Below, in pieces: positions 18,739 to 28,788 of a stretch of 64,000 bases of DNA. Under the pieces are notes generated by a model. It did no database searches. It was given only the letters and a program-made list of their open reading frames with translations, and was not told the origin of the DNA. The stretch's first letter is position 1; each line of letters begins with the position of its first letter. The stretch is from Brachionus plicatilis (taxonomy: Eukaryota; Rotifera; Eurotatoria; Ploima; Brachionidae). The translations under genes and the position numbers were made by a program. Location of the stretch: contig QEOQ01000015.1 of assembly GCA_010279815.1 (NCBI GenBank), positions 62,001 through 126,000 of the forward strand, written 5' to 3'.

Positions 18739-21036
18739 TTAAATCATTTTTCGAGTGAGACAAAAAATTGTTCTGAAAGGTTGATGCACATAATAAAAGA
18801 ATACAAAAACAACAGAGGTTGTAAAGGTGAAAAAAATTTCGTCCATTTCTTGGACAATTGTGCAAACTTTGTGGTGCGTTGAGCAAATATTAAATTTTGA
18901 AAGATAATTAGACGATTTTTGATAGATAATAAAAATTGATATCAAAATGCTCAAAGCTCGAAAAAATATTATAAATATCAAATTTATTATGACCACATTT
19001 AGTGATTTGTTTGCTCTTTTACGTTTTTTCTTCTCTGTCACATCATTTTTAAAATTAAGTATCTTTTTTTGGCTAATACCAGACTTTGCCTTCATCAAAA
19101 CCATCAATTCAGCAAAACAAAACAAAAGCATAGTCAAAAAGTTATTAGTACCAATATTTATAATGGTAATCACAAGCACCATTATATTTGATTTATTTTT
19201 TAAATATATCTCAGAAAAAAACTGTATTTGTTCCAGATAATTGACAAAAAAGTATTTTCGATTTGGATACTCTTTAAAATCTTCTAAAGGATCCAGTCCA
19301 AATGGCTGCTCATTAATCTTGGTAGTAATTAGTTCACTAGAGATTAGAATCAATACATAAATAAAAATATAAAAACCAAAAATTATTTGATTCATTTTGA
19401 CATTTATGATAGCAAGTATTTTGATGCTGAATTTTGGATCCAAAAGCATCAACCTTCGAATTGAGACCACAATTTGTAACAAATTGGAACTAAACCTAAA
19501 TAAATTTCCCATTACATCCACAAAAACCATTTCAACTAGTTGAGACTGGTAGGAATAATAGAAGCCAGGACAAAATACACTATTTGGATAGACACATTTT
19601 TTGACCAAATGAATAAATCGAGTGAGTAAATAGAGTAAGTTGAGAGAACAATTTGCGAGCATAAAAGCTTCAATTTTAAAAAAGATACCATCTAAATTTT
19701 TGCAGTGGAGCAAGACAACTTTTACGAGTATAAAAAGACTGAGGCTATTGCTGACAAAAGAAATACCCACAAAAAAATAGGAAATAATTTGAAAGAAAAA
19801 TTCAGCTATTTGGGAAACATAAAAAATTACATTAGTGGTTAAAATTAAATTTTGTTTTTTATACAAATGGCATTTGTTTAATCTTTGTTCAAAGTTGCAC
19901 TGTTTAATTTTTTTCTCCAAATCCGTAATGTTGCCACATTTGGCCATTTGAGTGTGGATCTGTAACAAATTGAAGACCAGGCAGGATTTTTTCATAAGCC
20001 AAATTTTCAAACATGAATTTTTTGAGCTTAAATATTTTAAATCGAAAAAAATGAATCTGTCATCAGGAAAATTTTTGAAAATACAAAAATCAGAGTCACC
20101 GAATTCGTATGATTTTTTGATTGATGGTAACTTATTAGAATAAAAATAAATTTGAATTCTATTTTCGAAATTTTTTCTAGTTTCATTCAAATCACTTAAA
20201 TTAATTTTCAACTGTGAATTTAACATTGACATCCATTCTATTCCATGAGAGAAAAAAAATCTCTCATTGTCTATGTCAAAATTGATGGCTTTGATTTTCG
20301 TTGAGGAAAAACTTTCACTTTCAATTTTATCTATCATTCCATTAATCCTTAAATTGGTGGCATTTCTAAAAATCATCATCCTTTTGGTCAATATTCCTTT
20401 GTAAAAAAAAAAATTTAAAGAAAAATAAATGGAGGAATTGAGCTGTCCAAGATCTTGTGTGTCATCAAAGTCAAGTTGATTAAAGCTCAAAAAGCTTTTG
20501 GTTATTCCATGAAACTCAAGACTAATTAGATCAGTATTTTTGAAAACAAATGGACAAACATTTGGTAAATATTTTACACTAAAAGCAAAAATGATTGAAG
20601 TGACATATCTAAACATGCCTTCCATTTGGTTGTCATTGCAGCCAAGTGAATAATTTAAAATAGAATGATAAAACGCCAAATAAACAAGATTTTTATTTTG
20701 ACTTAGTTGAAAAAATAGCGATCTGGTCGAGTTGAATGATTTTATTTTGGAAAAGTGAATTTTGAAAATTTCTTTGTAGGTGACATTTTTGAAATCTATC
20801 AAAAAGAACAGGTCCGAATCGAGATTGAGTTTTTTGTTGGGCTCATATTCAATTTTAAGTACTTGACCACTTCGAATGAAAACTTCATAATTCAAATCAA
20901 TATCTGAAAAACTATAGAAATTTTTGATTGCCAAAACTGATTTCGAGTCATCAAATAGAGTTGAATATTTTTGTTGATTTAAATTAAATCCAAATGGTAG
21001 CTTAAAAAAAAGAACAAAAAGAAATATGACCAACAT
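18739..21036 (-). CDS. Seven-transmembrane receptor with long extracellular domain, 765 aa
   Basis: A complete single-exon frame. Residues 1-18 are a signal peptide (MLVIFLFVLFFKLPFGFN). Residues 20-405 are an extracellular domain with many N-glycosylation sites and spaced cysteines (133, 161, 318, 342, 352, 367, 380, 389); stretches such as LISLEFHGI and NLRINGMIDKIESESF look like degenerate leucine-rich repeats. Seven hydrophobic helices follow at about 412-440, 452-476, 500-527, 548-570, 617-648, 678-705 and 730-752. SIRRLM at the end of helix 3 stands in the DRY position, and the third intracellular loop is very basic (KKKRKR at 669-674). Layout resembles LRR-type GPCRs and the large single-exon receptor sets of monogonont rotifers. 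The ligand cannot be told. Probable plasma-membrane chemosensory or peptide receptor. Confidence 0.75.
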   Translation of the reverse strand: MLVIFLFVLFFKLPFGFNLNQQKYSTLFDDSKSVLAIKNFYSFSDIDLNYEVFIRSGQVLKIEYEPNKKLNLDSDLFFLIDFKNVTYKEIFKIHFSKIKSFNSTRSLFFQLSQNKNLVYLAFYHSILNYSLGCNDNQMEGMFRYVTSIIFAFSVKYLPNVCPFVFKNTDLISLEFHGITKSFLSFNQLDFDDTQDLGQLNSSIYFSLNFFFYKGILTKRMMIFRNATNLRINGMIDKIESESFSSTKIKAINFDIDNERFFFSHGIEWMSMLNSQLKINLSDLNETRKNFENRIQIYFYSNKLPSIKKSYEFGDSDFCIFKNFPDDRFIFFDLKYLSSKNSCLKIWLMKKSCLVFNLLQIHTQMAKCGNITDLEKKIKQCNFEQRLNKCHLYKKQNLILTTNVIFYVSQIAEFFFQIISYFFVGISFVSNSLSLFILVKVVLLHCKNLDGIFFKIEAFMLANCSLNLLYLLTRFIHLVKKCVYPNSVFCPGFYYSYQSQLVEMVFVDVMGNLFRFSSNLLQIVVSIRRLMLLDPKFSIKILAIINVKMNQIIFGFYIFIYVLILISSELITTKINEQPFGLDPLEDFKEYPNRKYFFVNYLEQIQFFSEIYLKNKSNIMVLVITIINIGTNNFLTMLLFCFAELMVLMKAKSGISQKKILNFKNDVTEKKKRKRANKSLNVVIINLIFIIFFRALSILISIFIIYQKSSNYLSKFNICSTHHKVCTIVQEMDEIFFTFTTSVVFVFFYYVHQPFRTIFCLTRKMI

Positions 21037-21453
21037 TTAAGCAAAAAAAACTGGGGTTTTAAAATGATTAAAATATTTTTATAATTAATTTAAAATGATA
21101 AATTTAATGGGTCTTTTTTTTTTAAAAATGGGCTAATTAAATTTGACATTTATTGTAAAATAATGGGTACATTTAGAGACAAATTTTTCTAACTCCGTTT
21201 CATATAGTTTATATCATGTTTTTTAGACACTCTTGTCAAGTTGATATTTATTTAATTTAAATGCACTTTAAAAACATTAACAAAATTAAAAAAAAAATTA
21301 GATTTATTAAAAATGATTGAAGGCATGATCAACTAAATATTTAGAGAAAAATTCAATTTATAAAATAGATTAATTGATTCACATTTTTATATTTTTACAT
21401 TTTTTGTACAATATATCATAAAATTTTTATTTTTAATTTTGGTAACTAAAAAG
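21037..21453. other. AT-rich spacer upstream of the receptor
   Basis: Upstream flank of the minus-strand receptor; any promoter would be here, but I see no distinctive element. Confidence 0.4.
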
Positions 21454-21540
21454 TAGTGTTGGGCATATTTTGTCCCGAGTCGACTCGACTTGGAAAAATA
21501 TTTAGTCGACTCTAGTCGACCTAGTCGATTCCCAACACTA
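21454..21540. mobile_element. 87-bp miniature hAT element
   Basis: Termini TAGTGTTGGG and CCCAACACTA are perfect inverted repeats, with GTCGACT-type palindromes inside. Flanks CTAAAAAG (21446-21453) and CTAAATAG (21541-21548) are an 8-bp target duplication with one mismatch. TAG-starting TIRs and 8-bp duplication are typical of hAT elements. Confidence 0.7.
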
Positions 21541-21959
21541 CTAAATAGTTTGAAGTTTTTTTTTATTTTCTAAAATATTGTAAAGTAATCTTAATTATTA
21601 AAATTTAAAATTGAAAAATTATTTTCATTTTGCCTAAATAACAATATTTTTCTTTAAATAATTTGCAATTTTTTAAGAGTTAAGTCATTCCACAGTGATT
21701 CAGACCAGTAAATTTATCATGATCATTTACTTCAAAGCAAAAATCCAGTTCTTCCAGGTTTACTGACCTGGTGAGACTTATGGTAGTGAACAACCGAAAA
21801 TCAATAAAATGCATCCTAAAAGTTAACAACAAATATAGAGATAAATGTTTTAAGAATTGTGAGAGTGACTAAAAAAGTCAAAAAAACAAAGCTAATGGAT
21901 TAATATGGAACTAATTGAAAGATATGACTGGAGCATACAATAAGCAAAAACAGAATTAG
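21541..21959. other. Spacer
   Basis: No gene or repeat boundary recognised between the miniature hAT and the full hAT element. Confidence 0.4.
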
Positions 21960-21967
21960 CTATTAAC

Positions 21968-24522
21968 TAGGGTTGTTAATTGAAGTTTCAAAACTTCGAA
22001 ATTTTTTCATACTTTTCGACTTCAGGTAAAATTAAGAACTTTGAAATTTTAAAATTTTAAATTGAAATAAATTCTTTCTTGAAATTTAATTTTGTTTTGA
22101 AAAAATTGAGTTTCAATATTTATTTTTATTATTTTAAATTAATTTCGAATACAAAAAAATGGGTTCGGTTTAAAATTTCGAAGTTTAAAATTTTGAAGAA
22201 TGAAATAATAAAGTTAAAAATTATAAAGTCTGAAATTATACAATATGAAATTGTAAATATTAAATTTTTGGAGTTTAAAATTATTGAAAAATTTTGTTAA
22301 AAGTATTGAAATTTTTAAAATTTGATTTAAATTATAAGTATTTATTTTTTACAATTAAATTGATCATTTCTAAAGCTGTTGGTTCGATTCTGTTTCTTAA
22401 TTCATCTTGTACTAATCCAGCTGAACTGAAAAGATTTTCAGCAGGGACCGATGTTGATGTTACTGAGAATACAAACTCACAAATTTGTGTCAATGATGGC
22501 AAATACTTTTTGAATAGTTGAAAAAACTCTAATGCAGTGTTACAATCATCTTTTGATTTAGGACTAAAGCTAAGTGTTTCATAATAACAAAATTCTTGTT
22601 CAAATACACTGCATTCATCAGTCGGGTTTTCTTTTTGCACATCCATTATTGAGGATATAAAGTTATTGCTAGATAAATCGCGTTGCGGTTTTTTTGGTTT
22701 TTGACGTTTGTGTATTTGTGTTTGAATATCAGATTCGATAACTGGAGGTTTTTTTCTATACACTTATTTTCTGGTTCAAACGCCATCATCTTTAAGGGCT
22801 CTTCGTTCAACAAGATGGATTCAAGCATGTCTAATGTAGAATTCCATCTTGTGACCACTTCTTGTACCAACTTTACTTTTTTCTTCAAATGAAAATATTC
22901 TTGTTTATCTTTTAGTCGCCTACATAAGGCCTCGCTATGACTAAATGAACCTACTAGTTTTCTGCATTTGTTCAATATAGGTATTAAAGTTTCATCTTTG
23001 ACTTGGTTTACTTCTTCTATTCTATTTTTTTCAGCTTCATCAACTTGAATATCTCTCGAATTGCCTTCAGAATCAAAAGACCGAATAGTATAATATGGAA
23101 CTTGAGTGCCTTTTTCACGTTTAGTTTTAATATTTTTCGTCTTCAATAAATCAGAAACTGTTGAATTTAATTTGTGAGCAGCGCATGATAATCGCAATAT
23201 TTTTTCACTAAACTTCATAGCGGCTGATTTCATGTTAGGACCTGAATCGGAAACTATTCCTATAAGCTTTAAAAATAATAATAATTTTAACTGTAAAAAT
23301 TTTAAATATTATTTTCTTTTACCTTATCAGCTATATTCCATTCAGCAATAATTTCATTTATCTTATCGTACAAATATAAATGATCATGGTCATCGTCCAA
23401 ATGTTTAAGGACAATAACACGATTTTTAAGCTTGAACATGTAAATATCAACAAAATGAAGAGTTACCCCAAGATAAGAATGATTTGTGTTTGAAGTCCAT
23501 ACGTCAGTAGTTATACATGCAAATTTCATTCGACTTAATTTCTCTAACAAAGCATTTTTTATTGTGTCATGCTAAAAAATATAAAGTTACATTATTATCT
23601 ATATTTATAAAATTAATTTTTATACCATCTCAGGTAAAAACTTATATCTCAACGTTTGACGACAAGGTAATTTGTAGTAATGAGATTTAATTGTGTCAAG
23701 TAACTCTTGAAATTCTTCGGAATTTACAATGTTAAAAGGCAAATTGTTGGCAATAATAAAGCTAATTAGTTTCTCGTTTATTTTTTTAATTTTTAAATCT
23801 GGTGCAAGATACTCTTTAATTGTTTTAGGACTTTCTTCTGGTTCATTCGCCATCTCCTCAAAATCTAAGCAAAGACGTTTACTTGGTCTAATATTTTCAT
23901 GTGATAATTTTGAAATTTTATGTTTTTCGGCTAAATGTTTAACCAACTCAGTAGTTGAACTGTTATAAATAGTTATCACTTGTTGACATATATTACACTT
24001 GACAGACGATTCATTTATTTTGACAACATTTTGGCTTTGCCAAACCCACGATCTTGGTTCTATTTTTTTGCGCCTTTTCAATGTTGAGATCGGAGATGAA
24101 TCCGTCTGGCTAGTTGGTGTATTTGTTAAATCAGAAAGCATTTCAAAAATTTTAAAATTATCTATTAAATTTAGTAAATGTAGATATTTATAATTATTTT
24201 GTATTTGTAAATTTTAATTATAAAGGAAATTTTTAAAATTAAAAATTTCAGAATCGAACTTTTTTAAATTAGAAATTTCAGACCTCAAGATTTCAAACTT
24301 CTAAATTTTAAACTTGATAATTTCAAACTTGAAACTTTTGATTCAAGTATAAAATTTCGAAATATAAAGTTCTGCCGGCTTTAAATTTTTAAAATTTCAC
24401 TTCATATTAAATATTTCATTTTCAATTTTTCTTTGTCAAGAAATTTCGAAGTGTTGAAAAATAAACTTGAAGTTTTCTCAAAAACTTCAAAAATTTGAAA
24501 TCCAGTTCAATTAACAACCCTA
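21968..24522 (-). mobile_element. Complete hAT transposon, 2555 bp
   Basis: Termini TAGGGTTGTTAATTGAA and the inverted copy TTCAATTAACAACCCTA. A perfect 8-bp target duplication CTATTAAC lies at 21960-21967 and 24523-24530. Subterminal zones on both sides are dense in TTGAAATTT/AAATTTCGAA motifs, likely transposase binding sites. It carries one transposase gene on the minus strand. Perfect duplication and nearly intact coding sequence point to a recent insertion. Confidence 0.9.
22332..24141 (-). CDS. hAT transposase with BED finger, three exons
   Basis: Exon 1 (24141-23626) starts MLSDLTNTPTSQ and holds a BED zinc finger: W34, C49-x2-C52, H69-x4-H74. Intron 1 is 23625-23572 (54 bp, GT-AG). 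Exon 2 (23571-23323) has the first catalytic acid in ITTDVWTSN. Intron 2 is 23322-23267 (56 bp). Exon 3 begins LIGIVSDSGPNMKSAA with the second acid and continues with the hAT C-x2-H motif (LSCAAHKL) and VTRWNSTLDML. The C-terminal hAT dimerisation domain reads SVTSTSVPAENLFSSAG. The only defect is one missing base in an A7 run near 22754, where the frame changes between NKCIEK and PPVIESD. That may be a sequencing error or a real inactivating change. Otherwise the enzyme looks complete and would act in the nucleus to excise and insert the element. Confidence 0.85.
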
Positions 24523-24530
24523 CTATTAAC

Positions 24531-24920
24531 ATTAAAAATAATGTGTTTTATGCAACAACACTTCTTTTTTTGTGTTTCGTTTATGTCTCTTTTCTAGGAT
24601 TGCATTAAATTTCTAGAATTTGAATAATAAATTTTCGAGGAAAAATCATTTTTTCTAGATTCATCATTATTAGAATACATATGAAGCATTGATTAAATTT
24701 CAATCAGGAAAAAGAGTAATAAACGGATTAGTCAATTAAGAAATTTAACAACAGATTTTTTATTGAATTTTATAACAATATTTATTTTTTAAATAAAACA
24801 AAATTCAATTTTTTTTCTAACAACTGTTTTATTTTATAGACACCAGCCGATTTATATAAAATATTAATCTAATTTTTCAAATAAATTTTAAAATTACTTC
24901 TTTTTTATTTCTCAATCACA
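24531..24920. promoter_or_regulatory. Probable promoter region of the 349-aa GPCR
   Basis: A TATA-like TTATATAAAAT lies about 70 bp before the ATG at 24921. The rest is AT-rich with no other recognised site. The hAT insertion ends only about 390 bp upstream of the start codon. Confidence 0.3.
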
Positions 24921-25970
24921 ATGAATGCTTCAACTGTCAAATCGGAAAATTTTGGCTACATTAAATGGGCTGGCGAAACAAGCCGTGCCATTGTCTTCTA
25001 TCAATGCTATGTCCTATTCTTACTCGGAATCTTACTTAACATCATCCAAATTTTAATTTTCCAGAGGAAAACATTCAAAAAAACCACAATGAGTTTTTAC
25101 TACACAATAAACTCAGCAATTCACATTTGCATTTTTGTCCATCTACTCACTTTCGGCATACCCATCACACAAAACAGAAGTATAATCCTAAAATCGGACT
25201 GGAATTGTCGCATGTACTTGTTTGTTCTGCGAACTTTGTACCAATCTAGTTCTTGGCTGAATGTGGCTATTTCCACAGACAGACTTTTATTTGTCATTTT
25301 TTTTCATAAATACAAATTTCAAAAAAATAAAAAAATCCTTTCACTTATTTTACTTGTCATTTTGGTCATCATTTTTTTGCTCAATAGTCCAAATTTTTGG
25401 TTTTACATAACCGAGATAAAGAGCAACTCAAGCCTGACCAACCAGACATCTTCCAAATACTGCACATCTAGTCAGACAGCCCTTCTCTTTCGAGACATAT
25501 TTGCCATTGCCATTCGCACTGTAGTTCCATTCATTCTCATGTTTGTCATCAATCTTGTGCTAATCATTAAAGTAAAACAATCTAGACAAAAATTTGGCCA
25601 GAAAAAAGGAAATAGCCAAGAATTCAACTTTGTATTCACAGTGATAATAACAACATTTATTTTTCTGCTCACCTACATGCCCAATGTGGTTTGGATTGCA
25701 TTGAGCAATTATTTCCAGAACAATTCTGCCATTAAACAAAGACAAACATGGAATGCATTTTTGTTCCTATTTGAAGTGGCCTCCTCATCAACCTATTTTG
25801 CCTACTACTCTTTGAACATTTTCTTTCAATTTGCTTTCAATAGTGTGTTCAGATATGAGGTGGTCAAAATATTGTCTTATAGGTGTTTAATTGTACCTGT
25901 GAATCATCAACTTCAAAGTTCCTCAAACGACGTTCGAACTCAATCAAGATCAAAAAATACAAGAGAATGA
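24921..25970 (+). CDS. Rhodopsin-like GPCR, 349 aa
   Basis: An intact single exon from MNASTVKSEN. Hydrophobic helices at about 27-48, 59-80, 95-125, 138-160, 190-216, 235-260 and 280-308. TM1 has LLGILLNIIQI with the conserved Asn40. Cys96 and Cys181 can form the standard TM3-loop 2 disulfide. TM3 ends with TDR (119-121) in place of DRY. TM6 has the TYMPNVVW variant of CWxP, and TM7 has SLNIFF in place of NPxxY. Asn2 and asparagines near 168-174 are likely glycosylation sites. The serine-rich tail (SSSNDVRTQSRS) suits regulation by phosphorylation. The pattern resembles invertebrate FMRFamide/peptide receptors, especially divergent rotifer ones; the ligand is unknown. An AATAAA-type signal lies near 26073. 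Confidence 0.85.
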   Translation: MNASTVKSENFGYIKWAGETSRAIVFYQCYVLFLLGILLNIIQILIFQRKTFKKTTMSFYYTINSAIHICIFVHLLTFGIPITQNRSIILKSDWNCRMYLFVLRTLYQSSSWLNVAISTDRLLFVIFFHKYKFQKNKKILSLILLVILVIIFLLNSPNFWFYITEIKSNSSLTNQTSSKYCTSSQTALLFRDIFAIAIRTVVPFILMFVINLVLIIKVKQSRQKFGQKKGNSQEFNFVFTVIITTFIFLLTYMPNVVWIALSNYFQNNSAIKQRQTWNAFLFLFEVASSSTYFAYYSLNIFFQFAFNSVFRYEVVKILSYRCLIVPVNHQLQSSSNDVRTQSRSKNTRE

Positions 25971-26640
25971 GAAAATTTTTTTTTAAACAAAATTGTTCGT
26001 TTTTTTAGATGTATTTTAATGTTTTTTAAAAAGATTTGAAGTGTAGTATTATAAAATTTGAGAAGAAGTTTGAATAAAAATAGAATTTATTTGTATAATT
26101 ATTTATATATTTTTTTTTATAAGATAAAAGGAGGTGGAAGAATAAAAGATTAGGAAGATTAAAAACACATAAAATGCGAAACTAAAAAACAACAACATAA
26201 ACTAAAGTTTGTGATATGGCACGCAGTCATAGAACATTCTAAAACATTTTAATTATTAAATGTTTTTAATAATTCAAGTTAAATAATATGTTATCTGCTT
26301 TTTACTTTTTTAAATTATTTATGAATTTTTATATGGAAAATAATTATTGTAGAAGCAATTATTATATTAATTAGGAGCAGAAACATTTTTTATTAGAAGC
26401 AAAATTAAAATAAAATAAATGTTGTAGTTCTCTCAATAACTACAACACCGACTCTATTCAACTTACATGTCTATAGTTTCACAGTGCAAAATTATGGTCT
26501 CATGCGCTTAGCAAGTGATAGTATTTAACACTGTGTAAAGTATTAGACATGTGCGATTAGAAGAAATCTGAAATTATTATTGTTTTCTTTTCTCCACTTT
26601 TTCTTTATTATTTGTTCAGGCTAGAAGTGGCCATTTATTA
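25971..26640. other. Spacer with a LINE/SINE-like tail near 26610-26660
   Basis: AT-rich 3' flank of the GPCR. A TTGTTCAGGCTAGAAGTGGC box followed by AATAAAG and TTATTATT repeats resembles a non-LTR 3' tail. A short inverted repeat GTAGTTCTCTCAATAACTAC lies at about 26425. Confidence 0.35.
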
Positions 26641-26696
26641 ATAAAGTTGTTATTATTATTATTTAATTTCTTTTATTATTTTTGTTATAACCGCGA

Positions 26697-26754
26697 ACCA
26701 CTAGATCCTAACAGATCAGGAAAGAACTATAGTCAGGATATAAGGTTTATAACA
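26697..26754 (+). repeat. Left 58-bp terminal repeat of gypsy element
   Basis: Begins ACCACTAGATCCTAACAGAT and ends GGTTTATAACA. Differs from 32495-32552 at one base. TGTTAT at 26683-26688 or 26648 could be the real LTR start, making the LTR 72-107 bp; the right end does not share that sequence except for a TGTTATTATTATT at 32019. Confidence 0.65.
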
Positions 26755-26841
26755 TTGGCGTCCCTAGGTGTTCTTAATTTTCAGTTAGGCTTTATAATTT
26801 CTTTCCTATTCTCTTCTTAAAAAAAAAAACCTTTTCTCAAA

Positions 26842-27105
26842 ATGTGCAAAATCGCATTTACAATTTTATTATGGAGTTTTGTTGTCACGTGTGAAACACA
26901 TGCGTTCATATTTTATAAGACAGAGTCAATGTATGAGAAATTTATATCTCATTTAATCAGCACATGGAAAAAATCAATCCAATTTGGAAAGACGTCAATC
27001 GTCACAATCCCAATGGAGACAGTGATTTTAATCATCACTTTGATCTTAGTGTATGGGACAATCCGTCTTATAAAAGGGAGGCCTCGCACGCCGACTTCAA
27101 TCTAA
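26842..27105 (+). CDS. Small membrane ORF in the gypsy leader, 87 aa
   Basis: An open frame between the primer-site-like motif and gag. It starts MCKIAFTILLWSFVVTCETH, a good signal peptide, has a soluble middle and then one membrane segment near residues 57-77 (METVILIITLILVYGTIRLI) with a short basic tail. A leader ORF coding for a secretory-pathway membrane peptide ahead of gag is not standard for Ty3/gypsy elements. It may be a captured exon, a relict env-like piece or chance. It ends 42 bp before the gag ATG. Confidence 0.4.
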   Translation: MCKIAFTILLWSFVVTCETHAFIFYKTESMYEKFISHLISTWKKSIQFGKTSIVTIPMETVILIITLILVYGTIRLIKGRPRTPTSI

Positions 27106-27147
27106 ACAAGTGGCTCAGCGTCAGCCAATGTTAATTTTGTTAATGCC

Positions 27148-28788
27148 ATGCAATTTGGAAACGAGGGGATTTATAAGACCTTGTATAGCGAAGCTCGAAA
27201 TTCACACGCTATAAAGGCACCGAACGAGCTCAAGGAAGGAATGGATGTGAAATCGTGGTTCATTGCATTGGAGATTTATTTGAAGCAATTTCAAAAGTCC
27301 GACTGGCTTGACATCACAATTAGTCTTGTAGACAACAGAGTCCTTAGACGTATTATAAATTTGGATGAGTGCCGCAATGAACCAATTAAAGGCTTCGACA
27401 GTTTCAAAAGGCAATTGTGTGATAAATTAACAAATACAGTGAAATTCAAAAGCACGGTGAACTGGGATCAATTGTCTGACTTAAAGCAATCGCCACGTGA
27501 GTCTATTGTAGATTATGGCGAAAAAGTAACGCAATTGGTAAAACAAATATTTCCAAAAACGGAAACTTCCGACGACATTGATTGCTTAATTCAAGATCGA
27601 TTTGTGGAAGGATTGTATAATCAACGTCTTCGTGAAAAGGTTCGAGCAAAAATGTTGAAAATGAGACAAATCGAAACCGAAAAAGTTTACAAAATTCAAG
27701 ACTTGATTAATTATGCGGACTGCAAGATGTCTAGTTTCGATAAGCAACCTTTCTATAATAGCACCACAAGTGAAAGTGATGCTCTCCAGAATAGAAGGTA
27801 CGCAATTCAACAAAATTTTAAACATACGTTTGGTGGTAATTTTAAATCAAATTCCTATCCTTATAATAATCCAAGGGAACCAAACAATCAGAGACAAGAC
27901 AAAGCATTTAGCCGACACCAGTCAACGCAGAAACAGGTTAAATTTGAAGATAAAGGCAACAGTGAGCCCCTTCACGTAATAAACGCTGTTAACTTAAGAA
28001 AGCGTCCTAACCGAGAAAGACCAGTGATAGGTGTGGCAATTTTCAATAACACACTGGTCAATTACCTATGTGATAGTGGGGCAGATAGGACAATTATCAA
28101 CACAAAAACGTTCAATCTTCTAAAAAGGCATGCACCTGGAACAGAACTGGAAATTCACTCGGGTAGCGAGCTGTTCTCATGCTCAGGTCCGATAAAAATT
28201 CTTGGCAAGGTGAAGCTCTCACGCTGTATTGTTTCAAGAGAAGAAATCCTTAAGAATGTGGAGATATTGGTCACTGAGACAGTTTCCAATAATGATTGTC
28301 TTTTGGGGAGAGATTTGATAAACAAACTGAAGCACATTGGGCCTAGATTTGAACACATAAAGACAATGGTAAAAACAATGTCTGATGAGGTAAGAAGAAT
28401 TTTTAGAGAAGAAATGCGTGAAAAACGTTGTAAAAAAACCATTAATTCATGCACTTATCACAATGTGATAGAGGAGGAAGTAGTTAGTATTACCAATTTT
28501 GATGAAGTCCATCCCGAAAATAACTTCGGAAAAGGGGAGGGAGAAGTCCCAAAACCAAAAGTTTGTGGTACTGTGATTGAGACTGAAATCGTTGCGGAAT
28601 TGAAGGTAACGAGCCTGTCAAAAGATGATCTCAATATGGAGGCTGTCAAAAATGCACGTGCTTTTTTGAAAAATAAAATTGAAGAAGTTTCGGCAAAATC
28701 AGTTTTGGATTTAAAACCAGAAAAAAATTCAGATGTTGCATTTGAAATAGAGTTTTCAAGACTCAAACCAGAAGCCAATCAAATGTAG
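27148..28788 (+). CDS. Gypsy Gag-protease polyprotein, 546 aa
   Basis: Intact. Residues 1-200 are the retrotransposon Gag capsid region (GMDVKSWFIALEIYLKQFQ; QLSDLKQSPRESIVDYGEKV). No CCHC zinc knuckle is seen; instead an Asn/Gln/Arg-rich segment (about 222-270) may bind RNA. The aspartic protease follows with LCDSGADRTIIN (active-site DSGA) at about residue 310 and NDCLLGRDLINKL. A poorly conserved acidic tail completes it. The RT reading continues in the +1 frame across the end of this ORF (SNQKPIKCRCRPLPWNLKEK), so Pol would need a +1 shift within about the last 30 codons. Confidence 0.75.
   Translation: MQFGNEGIYKTLYSEARNSHAIKAPNELKEGMDVKSWFIALEIYLKQFQKSDWLDITISLVDNRVLRRIINLDECRNEPIKGFDSFKRQLCDKLTNTVKFKSTVNWDQLSDLKQSPRESIVDYGEKVTQLVKQIFPKTETSDDIDCLIQDRFVEGLYNQRLREKVRAKMLKMRQIETEKVYKIQDLINYADCKMSSFDKQPFYNSTTSESDALQNRRYAIQQNFKHTFGGNFKSNSYPYNNPREPNNQRQDKAFSRHQSTQKQVKFEDKGNSEPLHVINAVNLRKRPNRERPVIGVAIFNNTLVNYLCDSGADRTIINTKTFNLLKRHAPGTELEIHSGSELFSCSGPIKILGKVKLSRCIVSREEILKNVEILVTETVSNNDCLLGRDLINKLKHIGPRFEHIKTMVKTMSDEVRRIFREEMREKRCKKTINSCTYHNVIEEEVVSITNFDEVHPENNFGKGEGEVPKPKVCGTVIETEIVAELKVTSLSKDDLNMEAVKNARAFLKNKIEEVSAKSVLDLKPEKNSDVAFEIEFSRLKPEANQM

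Noticed and set aside
22079..22300. 73-codon frame next to the hAT terminus
   Set aside because: Formed by the repeated AAATTT/GAAATT subterminal motifs of the hAT element.
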